This document shows positions 28,701 to 36,087 of a stretch of DNA of 38,533 bases, one piece after another; position 1 is the first letter of the stretch; each line of letters opens with the position of its first letter. This DNA comes from Actinomycetes bacterium (GTDB lineage Bacteria; Actinomycetota; UBA4738; HRBIN12). The stretch spans positions 1 to 38,533 of the forward strand of contig JAJNBA010000011.1 in NCBI GenBank assembly GCA_021155985.1, read 5' to 3'. The notes beneath the pieces were generated by a model. That model did not search any database. It had not been told where the DNA came from and saw only the letters and a list, made by a program, of their open reading frames with translations. The translations under genes and the position numbers were made by a program.

Positions 28701-29124
28701 GTTGCTCGCGTCGGGGAGAGGGGAAGACGCCGAGGCCGACGTCTCGGAGATCCTGGAGCGGAACGCCGCCGAACCGTCCCTGGACTGGTCGTGGTGGATC
28801 CTCCAGGCTTCGATCGTGCTCACGGAGCGGGGCCGAGGGGGCGACCTCCTGGCGTTGGGAGGCGAGGACCTCCCGTCGGACTGGGTCCGCGCGGCGCGCC
28901 TGTGGGCATCGGGTGACACCGCCGGCGCAGCGGACCTGCTGGAGGAGATGGGCGCGGCGCCGGACGAGGCGTACGCGCGGTTGAAGGAGGCGGAGCGGCT
29001 GATCGCGGCGGGTCGCCGGGCCGACGCCGAGCCGTTCCTCGCACGCGCGCTGGAGCTCTTCCGGTCGATGGGGGCCGCCGGGTCGATCCGCGAGGCGGAG
29101 CGCCTGCTCGCCCCGCCGGCGTGA
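25771..29124 (+). CDS. Zinc ribbon, class III adenylate cyclase domain, AAA/STAND-type ATPase and TPR-like repeats
   Basis: N-terminal CTTCG...CANCG; VLFADLVGFTSRSE, EKFIGDAVMAVFG, GDVVNTASRLQ; Walker A LVGEPGIGKSR, Walker B VLVFEDLHWADD; helical C-terminal repeats. Confidence 0.93.
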   Translation: MRTCTTCGKRNPDDASFCANCGSPLADEAASTREERKVITVLFADLVGFTSRSEQLDPEDVRATLSPYFARLREELERRGGTVEKFIGDAVMAVFGAPTAHEDDPERAVRAALAIRDALAEMNEQDPGIDLHVRIGVNTGEALVSLGVRPLEGEGMAAGDVVNTASRLQTSAPVDGVLVGDATYRATERAIEYRAGDPVEAKGKADPIVVWEAIEARSHYGIDITRRVDTALVGRDRELALLRDALDRARHQDEPQLVTLVGEPGIGKSRLVHELFVHIEDMPDLITWRQGRCLPYGDGVSYWALGEMIKAEAGILETDPDGEAAAKLDRSATELIAEEDERRWVARHLRPLIGLAQERDSGSEAMDDGPSAWRRYLESLAERRPTVLVFEDLHWADDGLLDFLDDLIDWTRDVPLLVLCTARPELLVRRPDWGGGKLNAATLALAPLSDEETAVLLAALLDRSVLPAELQSALLARAGGNPLYAEEFARMAADRSVADLAAAELPGSVQGIIAARLDGLAPADKSLLQDAAVVGKTFWLGAIAPIGGQDRADLERRLHELERGRFVRRSRRSSVGGETEYAFLHLLVRDVAYGQIPRAARGEKHRVAADWIASLGGDRLEDRAELLAHHYGSALQLTRAAGLDATALEAPARLALRAAGDRAYALGAYPPAERAYAAAADLWPSDDPQRPALLLRYGRTLSLDRDAGTEELTEARDGFLAADQRDAAAEAELLIGDLAWRRGMGEEAQAHIERAMALADGLPPTPALAAVKSHLARYFMVAGRHDDAIRVGRDALAIARDLDLEELQAFALTSLGTARINRAEMGGFDDLEEGIAIAERAHSPWHLTRGQVNLGVGYFLVGDVRRALAVHERNLEAARRFGIEGAITWNLAEVAFDFCLAGRWDASLEIHDAEIARIEGGAPHYLETQHRQSRSRIRLARGDLAGALEDAERAVAAGREAGDPQALLPCLAERAKALLASGRGEDAEADVSEILERNAAEPSLDWSWWILQASIVLTERGRGGDLLALGGEDLPSDWVRAARLWASGDTAGAADLLEEMGAAPDEAYARLKEAERLIAAGRRADAEPFLARALELFRSMGAAGSIREAERLLAPPA

Positions 29125-29137
29125 GGGCCACGACCCG

Positions 29138-30115
29138 CTAGAAACGACCGCCGGGCGCGTATCCGAGCTCGATGTCGACCACGTTCCGCAGCGGCTCGCC
29201 CGCCACGAATCGCTCGAGGTTGTCCACGAAGAGCGCGACGACGTGAGCCGCCCAGCGTTCGTGATCCCCGGCGCGGTGCGGCGAGACCAGCACGTTCGGC
29301 ATCCGCCACAGGGGACTCTCCGCGGGCAGTGGCTCCGCCGCGAAGACGTCGAGCGCGGCGCCGGCGATCACCCCTCGCTCGAGCGCCTGGATCATGGCGG
29401 GCTCGTCGACGGTCGTGCCCCGGCCGATGTTCACGAAGACCGCGTGCCGCCGCATGGCCGCGAACGCCTCGGCGCCGAAGATGCCACGGGTGGCATCCGT
29501 GATCGGAAGCACGTTCACCACGTGGTCGGAGCGAGAGAGCTCGCTCATCAGCTCGTCGGGGCCGACGATCTCCTCGAACGTCTCGGTCGGCGTGCGGGCC
29601 GTGCGCGCCACGCCGCGGACGTGGAGCCCCGCCGCTCGGAGCAGCCGCCCCACCTCCGTCCCGATGGAGCCCGCGCCGACCACCAAGGCCGTCGTGCCCC
29701 GGAGCAGCGTGATCTCGTCGGCGGGCCACTCCCCCGGCCGGAGACGGGCGTCCTCGAGGAGGCGGGCCGAGAACGCGAGCAAGAAGCCCAACACCGATTC
29801 CGCGAGGCCGGGGTCGTAGACACCGGCGGCGTTCGTGAGGACGACGCCATGCGTCGGCAGCGTGGGCGACGCCAGCTCCTCCACGCCCGCCGAGATCGAC
29901 TGGATCCAGCGGAGCCGCGGCGCTCGCGGCACGACGTCGAGCAGTCGCGGCCGGTCGAAGTTCCACGCGAACACCGCTTCGAGTTCGGGGAGATGGACCT
30001 CGAGGTCCTCGACGCCGGTCACCTGCACGAGACGAGCGAGATCGGCGGCCGCTCGAAGATCGGGGAGCTCTCGATCGACCGCGTCGACGACCGCGACGAG
30101 CGGGGAGGGAGCCAC
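29138..30115 (-). CDS. D-isomer-specific 2-hydroxyacid dehydrogenase family protein
   Basis: VVGAGSIGTEVGRLLRAAGLHVRG, VNIGRGTTVDEPAMIQALERG, AALDVFAAEPLPAESPLW, VLVSPHRAG. Confidence 0.9.
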   Translation of the reverse strand: MAPSPLVAVVDAVDRELPDLRAAADLARLVQVTGVEDLEVHLPELEAVFAWNFDRPRLLDVVPRAPRLRWIQSISAGVEELASPTLPTHGVVLTNAAGVYDPGLAESVLGFLLAFSARLLEDARLRPGEWPADEITLLRGTTALVVGAGSIGTEVGRLLRAAGLHVRGVARTARTPTETFEEIVGPDELMSELSRSDHVVNVLPITDATRGIFGAEAFAAMRRHAVFVNIGRGTTVDEPAMIQALERGVIAGAALDVFAAEPLPAESPLWRMPNVLVSPHRAGDHERWAAHVVALFVDNLERFVAGEPLRNVVDIELGYAPGGRF

Positions 30116-30603
30116 TACAGGTTCGCGAGCATCGTCCAGGTATCGGAGGAGCCACCGGACTCACCGACCTTCTCGAAGCCGGCTCGCTGGTACATCATCC
30201 GCGAGCGGTTGTGGACGGCGACCGAGAGGGAGAGCGCCTGGAAGCCCTCCTCGCGCGCCTGCACCATGCAGGAGCGAAGGACCGCCTGGCCGATGCCCTT
30301 GCGACGATGGAGCGGCGCCACGGCGATGCTCAGCTCCGGCGTCTTCTCGTTCACGAACCCGAACCCGGGCTCCTCTTCGGTGAAGACGCGATACCAGGCC
30401 GCTCCCACCGGCTGGCCGTCGATCTCCGCGACGACGCCGCCATCACCCTCTCGCCCCCAGTCTTCGTGGTAGCGCCGAAGCGTGGGCTCGACCAGGAACT
30501 CCTCGATCGTTTCCCGAGGCCAGTCGGGGTTCCATCGCGCGGCCTCGTAGAGCATCGTGCGGAGGAACTCCGCGTCGTCCTTGGTGGCGGGCCGGATGTT
30601 CAC
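30115..30603 (-). CDS. GNAT-family N-acetyltransferase
   Basis: VNIRPATKDDAEFLRTMLYEA...ELSIAVAPLHRRKGIGQAVLRSCMVQAREEGFQALSLSVAVHNRSRMMYQRAGFEKVG. GTG start at 30603. Confidence 0.88.
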   Translation of the reverse strand: MNIRPATKDDAEFLRTMLYEAARWNPDWPRETIEEFLVEPTLRRYHEDWGREGDGGVVAEIDGQPVGAAWYRVFTEEEPGFGFVNEKTPELSIAVAPLHRRKGIGQAVLRSCMVQAREEGFQALSLSVAVHNRSRMMYQRAGFEKVGESGGSSDTWTMLANL

Positions 30604-30608
30604 GTCGC

Positions 30609-32963
30609 CTAGCGTACCGCGGGGCTCGTCGGCGCTCCTTCGCCCTCCGTCGCGCCCCGAAGCGACTCGGGTGCCGACAGGTGGAAGGGGACGCTCGTGA
30701 CGACCACGTGTGGCTCGAAGAGGAGGATCCGCTTGAAGAACAGCGCGGACTGGTTGTGCAACAACGTCTGCCACCAGTGCTCCGGCACGAGCTCGGGGAG
30801 CACCACGGTGACGACGGTGTCACCCCGAGCGGTGCGGCTCCGGATCTCCTCGAGGAACGGCGGGCCGAGGTCCCGGAAGGGCGCCTCCACGAGGACGAGC
30901 GGGACGTCCATGCGCCGTTCGTGCCAGCCCTCGACCACGCTCGGGATCTCCTCCGGATCGGTGGCCATGTGGATCGCTTCGATCGAGGACGGCTGGAGGG
31001 ATTTCGCGTAGATCACGGCGCGGACGGTGGCGTCCTGGACGCTCGAGACCGGCACGATCACCTCACTGCGCGGACGCTCGATGGGGCGCGCCCCTTCGGC
31101 TCCGTGCGGCTCCCCGGGAACGAGCGGCACGTTGGTCACCACGATCTTCGGCTGGAACAGGAGCGAGGTCTTCAACAGGAACGCGGACCGGTGGCGGACG
31201 AGCTGGAGGAGGGAGCTGGACGTCACCACCTCCGGGATCACGACGGTGATGAAGTCCGTCGCTGAACCACGGTGTTTGAGATAGCGGAGCAGCGCGCGGA
31301 CCGGATGCTCCTCACCGCCCGGCAGCAGGGCGAGCTCGTCGAATCGCGGCGCGACGCGTCGCCATGTCTCACGCGCGTCCGCGAAGTCTTCCTCGCGCCC
31401 CACCCAGAGCGCGGTGAGCTCCCGGCACCGGATCGTGAAGAGATAGGACACGGCGTCGATCGTCGCCGGTCCGAAGTCTCCGACGAGGAGGACGAAGGAG
31501 TTGGTCGCCGTGGTGTCCCCGGTCAGCCGTCCTGCGGCGAGGATCTGCCCGATCCGCCGGTAGTGGCGGTTGACCCCGAGGAAGAACGCGATGATGAAGG
31601 GAACCGCCACGATCACCATCCAGGCGCCCAGGCGGAACCGGGTGATCGCGACGATCGCCAGGACGAGGCCCGTGGTGGCCGCGCCGATCCCGTTCGTGAT
31701 CGCGCGCCTCTGCCATCCGTGGTCTCGCCGGGAGAACTGGCGTCGCACCATCCCGGCTTGCGAGAGCGTCAAGGCGATGAAGACCCCGACCACGTAGAGC
31801 TGGATCAGCGCCGAGAGGTTCGCGTTGAACGCCCAGACGAGCGCGGCGGCGAGCAGGGACAGGACGATGATCCCGTTCGAGAACACGAGCCGGTCGCCGC
31901 GGTTGCGGAACTGCGAGGGCATGAACCGGTCGCGAGCGAGGATCGACGACAGCCGGGGGAAGTCCTGGTACGCCGTGTTCGCCGCCAGGATCAGGATCGC
32001 CGCCGTGAAGACCTGGAGGACGATGAACATCGGCCCCCCTGCGTAGATCGTGTCCCCGATCTGTGCGAGCACGGACTTCGAAGACGCGAGGTCGTGATTC
32101 ACCCGAACGTCGAGGAGACCCGCGAAGACCGTGATGCCGAGGAACATGGGGATGCTCATCGCGCCCATCAGCAGGAGCGTCGAGGCGGCGTTCTTGGCCT
32201 GCGGCCGGCGGAACGCCTGGACGCCGTCCGCGATCGCTTCGACCCCGGTGAGCGCCGTGGCCCCGGAGGAGAACGCGCGGAGCACGAGGAACAAGGAAAG
32301 GCTCGCCTCGGCCTCGAGCGGCAGCGTCGCGCTCGCCGCCTGCGGGCATCCACCCGTGGAGCACTTGAAGAGCCCCCAGCCGAGCGTGATCCCGACCATC
32401 AGGACGAACCCATACGTCGGGATGGCGAACAGCTTTCCCGCTTCCTTGGCTCCGCGCAGGTTCGCGACCGTGATCAGGAAGACGAAGAAGGTCGCGAGAC
32501 CAACCTTGTGCTCGGCGAGACCTGGGGCCGCGGACGTCACCGCGATCGCGCCCGCGGTGACGCTCACCGACACGGTGAGGATGTAGGAGCTGAGGATGGC
32601 GCCGGCCGCGGTCAAGCCGGGGACCGTGCCGAGGTTCTCCTTCGCGACGATGTAGGAGCCGCCTCCGCGCGGGTAGGCGTAGACGGTCTGCCGGTAGGAG
32701 ACGATCACGACGACGAGCAGCACCGCGACCCCCAGCCCGAGCGGCGACAGCAGTCCGAGCGCGGAGGCCCCGGCCAACGCGAGCACCAGCATCATCTCCT
32801 CGGTCGCATACGCGACCGAGGAGAGCTGATCGGAGGCGAAGACGGGCAGGGCCAAGAACTTGGGCAACAGCTGGTGCTCCTGGGACGACGTCGAGAGCGC
32901 CCGTCCCACGAGGAGGCGCTTCAGGGCGCCGCCGACGCCCGAGCCATCGGTGCGCGTGGCCAT
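30609..32963 (-). CDS. KimA-like APC-superfamily permease (candidate K+ importer) with duplicated cytosolic C-terminal domain
   Basis: LLPKFLALPVFASDQLSSVAYATEEMMLVL, YAYPRGGGSYIVAKENLGTVPGLTAAGAILSSYILTVSVSVTAGAIAVTSA resemble remembered KimA/YdaO sequence. C-terminus has two ~130-aa repeats. Confidence 0.82.
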   Translation of the reverse strand: MATRTDGSGVGGALKRLLVGRALSTSSQEHQLLPKFLALPVFASDQLSSVAYATEEMMLVLALAGASALGLLSPLGLGVAVLLVVVIVSYRQTVYAYPRGGGSYIVAKENLGTVPGLTAAGAILSSYILTVSVSVTAGAIAVTSAAPGLAEHKVGLATFFVFLITVANLRGAKEAGKLFAIPTYGFVLMVGITLGWGLFKCSTGGCPQAASATLPLEAEASLSLFLVLRAFSSGATALTGVEAIADGVQAFRRPQAKNAASTLLLMGAMSIPMFLGITVFAGLLDVRVNHDLASSKSVLAQIGDTIYAGGPMFIVLQVFTAAILILAANTAYQDFPRLSSILARDRFMPSQFRNRGDRLVFSNGIIVLSLLAAALVWAFNANLSALIQLYVVGVFIALTLSQAGMVRRQFSRRDHGWQRRAITNGIGAATTGLVLAIVAITRFRLGAWMVIVAVPFIIAFFLGVNRHYRRIGQILAAGRLTGDTTATNSFVLLVGDFGPATIDAVSYLFTIRCRELTALWVGREEDFADARETWRRVAPRFDELALLPGGEEHPVRALLRYLKHRGSATDFITVVIPEVVTSSSLLQLVRHRSAFLLKTSLLFQPKIVVTNVPLVPGEPHGAEGARPIERPRSEVIVPVSSVQDATVRAVIYAKSLQPSSIEAIHMATDPEEIPSVVEGWHERRMDVPLVLVEAPFRDLGPPFLEEIRSRTARGDTVVTVVLPELVPEHWWQTLLHNQSALFFKRILLFEPHVVVTSVPFHLSAPESLRGATEGEGAPTSPAVR

Positions 32964-32972
32964 CGGAGGATG

Positions 32973-33671
32973 CTACGACTCGGCGTCCGTGCTTTCCGCG
33001 ATCCAGCGATAGCCGACGCCCGGCTCGGTCACGATCAGCTGTGGCGCCTGCGCGTCGTCGCCGAGCTTCTTGCGGAGCGCGCGCACGTAGGTCCGGAGGT
33101 ACGTCGTCTCCGTCCCGTAGCCCTGCCCCCACACCTTCCGGAGGAGCCACTGATGGGTGAGGAGCTTGCCGGGATGCGTCGCGAATGCCTCGAGCAGCTG
33201 GTACTCGGTCGGCGTCAGGCGCAGCGTCTCACCTTCGAGAAGGACGAGTCGCCGGCCGAGGTCCATCTCGAGCGCGCCGAACCTCATCGTCGGGGCCGGC
33301 GGCTCACCCGGTTGCGCCCGCCGCATCGCCGCCCGCGCCCGAGCGAGCAGCTCCTCCATCGCGAACGGTTTCGTCACGTAGTCGTCGGCCCCGGCGTCGA
33401 GCGCCGCGACCTTGTCCTGCTGCGCGTCGCGGACCGACAGCACGATGATCGGGAGCTCAGTGAACCCACGAACGCGACGGATCACCTCGGTCCCGTCGAG
33501 GTCCGGGAGGCCGAGGTCCAGCAGCATCAGCTCGGGGGCGCTCTCGGCCGCGCCGATCACCGCCTCCTCGCCGGTGCCCACGGTCTGGACCTCGTACCCG
33601 TGCGCCTCGAGGCTGGTCCGGAGGGCACGGCGGATCTGTGGCTCGTCGTCGACGACCAGCACCCGGTTCAC
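32973..33671 (-). CDS. kdpE: OmpR/KdpE-like response regulator
   Basis: VNRVLVVDDEPQIRRALRTSLEAHGYEV...LLDLGLPDLDG...YVTKPF; winged helix LTPTEYQLLEAFATHPGKLLTHQWLLRKVWGQGYGTETTYLRTYVRALRKKLGDD...TEPGVGYRW. Confidence 0.88.
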   Translation of the reverse strand: MNRVLVVDDEPQIRRALRTSLEAHGYEVQTVGTGEEAVIGAAESAPELMLLDLGLPDLDGTEVIRRVRGFTELPIIVLSVRDAQQDKVAALDAGADDYVTKPFAMEELLARARAAMRRAQPGEPPAPTMRFGALEMDLGRRLVLLEGETLRLTPTEYQLLEAFATHPGKLLTHQWLLRKVWGQGYGTETTYLRTYVRALRKKLGDDAQAPQLIVTEPGVGYRWIAESTDAES

Positions 33672-35116
33672 GGCGCCACCTCCTCGCGCGGGATCTCGAA
33701 CGCCACCACGCAGCCGCCATCCGGGCCGCCCTCGATCCAGATCCGACCACCGTGCGCCACCACGACCGCCTTGGAGATCGCGAGCCCCAGTCCGCTGCCC
33801 GGCGTCTCCGGGCTCGACGATCCACGATAGAACGCCTCGAAGACCCGTTCCCGTTCGTCCAGGGGGATCCCCGGTCCCTGATCCGCGATCCTGACCTGGA
33901 CGGCATCGCGGATCCACTGGACGCTCACCCGGATCTCGCTCCCCTCCGGAGCGTGCCGGCCCGCGTTCTCCAGGAGGTTCGTGAGCACCTGGTCGAGCTG
34001 GACCGGGTCGACGGAGACGTCGGGCAGATCGGAGGGAAGGTCGGCGGCGACGGTGTGATGCACGAGCCGGGGTCGCATCCGCGCCAGGACGACCTCGACG
34101 ATCTCATCCATCGCGGCCTGCTGGCGCGTGGGCGTCAGCGCGCCGGCCCGGATCCGCGCGAGGTCGAGCAGGTTCCCGACGAGCCGATTCAGCCGGTCGG
34201 TCTCCTCGAGGATCGTCGTCAGCAGGTCCCGCTCCTGCTCGGGATCGTGGTGCACCGCCGCGTCCAGCAGGCTGGTGACGCCCGCTTTGATGGAGGCGAG
34301 CGGCGTGCGGAGATCGTGCGTGACCGAGGAGAACATCGCGGCGCGGAGCTGGTTCGTCTCGGCGTCGAGCTGCGCGATCCGCGCGCGAGCGTCCAGCCGG
34401 GCGCGATCGAGTGCCGCGGTGGCTTGGCGCGCCGCCGCCTCCAACAGGAGCTGGTCGTCGCGCGAGAACGGCCGGCCTCCGTCCGGGCGCTCGGCGACGA
34501 GCCTGCCGATCGAGGCCTCTCCCGCCAGCAACGGGACGGTCGTGCGCGGCCCTGGGGACGACTCGCCGTCCGTCCTGGAGACGGCGCGGAGCTCCGTTCC
34601 GTCGAGGGACGCCTCGACCTCGACCTTCGACAGGGCGAACGGCTCGAGGAGGACCTCGGCGAACTCGTCGAGCACTCGGTCCGGGACCTCGCCCGTGTGC
34701 AGGGTGCTCGAGAGCGTCCCCAGGAACCGCGCCTCTCGTTCGCGGCGGGAGGCGCGTGCCCGGTCCTCGCTCGCCTGGCCGACCAACAGCCCAACGATGA
34801 GCGCCACCGAGAGGAACACGACACCCGTCGCGACGTCTTCCACGTCGTCGAAGCGGAACGTGAGCTGCGGGTCCTCGACGACGAGCGGCCGGATCGTCGA
34901 GGCGAGGATCCCGGCGATGAGGCCGGCCCCCAGCCCGCCCGCCACGGCGGCGATCACGACCGCCAGCATGAACAGCGCGATCGAGATCTCGGGCCGGGCG
35001 GGAGCGAGGGGGAACGCGATCGCGGTGGCGATCGCGGGGGTGATCAGCCCGATCACCGTTCCCCGCAGCGTGAACTTCGCGGTTCCCTCGGCTTCGTGCT
35101 CCTCGCTCACGACCAC
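33668..35116 (-). CDS. KdpD-like sensor kinase (4-TM DUF4118-like region, GAF-like, HisKA, HATPase; lacks KdpD N-terminal domains)
   Basis: N-terminal TM block (GLITPAIATAIAFPLAPARPEISIALFMLAVVIAAVAGGLGAGLIAGIL); SSVTHDLRTPLASIKAGVTSLLD; NLLENAGRHAP; ADQGPGIPLDERERVFEAFYRG; GSGLGLAISKAVV. Stop overlaps the kdpE-like GTG. Confidence 0.88.
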   Translation of the reverse strand: MVVSEEHEAEGTAKFTLRGTVIGLITPAIATAIAFPLAPARPEISIALFMLAVVIAAVAGGLGAGLIAGILASTIRPLVVEDPQLTFRFDDVEDVATGVVFLSVALIVGLLVGQASEDRARASRREREARFLGTLSSTLHTGEVPDRVLDEFAEVLLEPFALSKVEVEASLDGTELRAVSRTDGESSPGPRTTVPLLAGEASIGRLVAERPDGGRPFSRDDQLLLEAAARQATAALDRARLDARARIAQLDAETNQLRAAMFSSVTHDLRTPLASIKAGVTSLLDAAVHHDPEQERDLLTTILEETDRLNRLVGNLLDLARIRAGALTPTRQQAAMDEIVEVVLARMRPRLVHHTVAADLPSDLPDVSVDPVQLDQVLTNLLENAGRHAPEGSEIRVSVQWIRDAVQVRIADQGPGIPLDERERVFEAFYRGSSSPETPGSGLGLAISKAVVVAHGGRIWIEGGPDGGCVVAFEIPREEVAP

Positions 35117-35119
35117 GAC

Positions 35120-35179
35120 ACGCTAGCCCCTTTCACGGGATCTTCACGCCTCGAGAAGGATCCTTCACGCTTCCCTCAC
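35120..35179 (-). promoter_or_regulatory. Candidate OmpR-family operator/promoter of the kdpD-like operon
   Basis: TTCAC(G) at 35132, 35143, 35164 and CTCAC(G) at 35175 (steps 11, 21, 11 nt). -10-like TAGCGT on the minus strand at 35125-35120, next to GTG starts at 35116/35110. Confidence 0.5.
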
Positions 35180-35281
35180 GCCGTTGTCTCGAAGATGAGC
35201 GCAGAGGAACCCATCCTCCGAGTCAAATCCGGGGGCCGACAGCTCCCTCCAGTTGCCGGACCTCCGGATCCGTCCTCACCA

Positions 35282-35314
35282 TTCGGGCCCGCTCTGCGGG
35301 CCCGAACTCTTTCC
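35282..35314 (+). terminator. Strong hairpin resembling an intrinsic terminator
   Basis: Perfect 11-bp stem TTCGGGCCCGC-TCT-GCGGGCCCGAA followed by CTCTTTCC on the + strand. The T-tract is weak. Confidence 0.45.
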
Positions 35315-35391
35315 GGGGCCTCCACGACCGTCCTCTTCCTCCGGCAGGGGCGACACCACCGCGGGGACGACGGCCTCCCGACGGCCTCCTC

Positions 35392-35420
35392 TTGGTGTGC
35401 GGTACACCCCGGGGTAGTCT
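35392..35420 (+). promoter_or_regulatory. Candidate promoter of the first trkA-like gene
   Basis: TTGGTG at 35392-35397, 17-nt spacer, TAGTCT at 35415-35420, then 10 nt to ATG 35431 (leaderless-like). Confidence 0.35.
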
Positions 35421-35430
35421 TCCGCACCGT

Positions 35431-36087
35431 ATGCACGTGATCATCATGGGCTGTGGGCGGGTCGGCTCCGAGTTGGCGAACGCGATCGCCGACGAGCACG
35501 ACGTCGCGATCATCGACAAGAACCCCGAGGCGTTCCACGCCTACCCGCCCGGCAGCGCGCGACAGATCGTGGGCCTGGGCTTCGATCGAGACGTCCTGGA
35601 GGACGCCGGCATCAAGGACGCGGATGCGTTCGTGGCGGTCTCCAGCGGCGACAACTCGAACATCGTCTCGGCCCGCGTGGCGCTGGAGTACTACCACGTG
35701 CCCAGGGTGATCGCCCGGATCTACGACTCGCGTCGAGCGGAGATCTACGAGCGCCTGAACATCCCGACCGTCGCCACCACGCGATGGGGCGTCAAGCAGA
35801 TCCAGCTGATGTTGTTCCACGACCGCGAGGAGATCCGCGAGACGCTCGGTGGAGGTGACCTCCTTCGTCTCCGGGTCCCGGTCGCCGAGCACCTGGCCGG
35901 CAAGCCTGTGTCCTCACTGGAGGTCGACGGCAAGGTGCGCGTGGCGGGGATCTCTCGAGGAGGCGGTGGGTTCATCCCCACGGCGTCCTCCACGCTCCAG
36001 GCGGGTGACTACCTGATCCTCATGATCTCCAAGGACGGGCTCGAGCTGGTCGACGGACTGACGGCGCCCGAGGACCATCGGGCATGA
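35431..36087 (+). CDS. trkA: TrkA-family K+ uptake regulatory protein (RCK N + C), first of pair
   Basis: MHVIIMGCGRVGSELANAIADEHDVAIIDKNPEAF...GLGFDRDVLEDAGIKDADAFVAVSSGDNSNIVSARVAL; C-terminal RCK_C-like region. Confidence 0.9.
   Translation: MHVIIMGCGRVGSELANAIADEHDVAIIDKNPEAFHAYPPGSARQIVGLGFDRDVLEDAGIKDADAFVAVSSGDNSNIVSARVALEYYHVPRVIARIYDSRRAEIYERLNIPTVATTRWGVKQIQLMLFHDREEIRETLGGGDLLRLRVPVAEHLAGKPVSSLEVDGKVRVAGISRGGGGFIPTASSTLQAGDYLILMISKDGLELVDGLTAPEDHRA

Noticed and set aside
28542-30164. 540-aa minus-strand ORF spanning the cyclase gene end and the dehydrogenase
   Set aside because: Arg/Pro/Ser-rich, no recognisable domain; overlaps two well-supported genes in other frames.
35215-35235. 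tRNA T-arm-like GAGTCAAATCC
   Set aside because: Lacks the TTC of a T-loop. I could not build an acceptor, D or anticodon arm around it.
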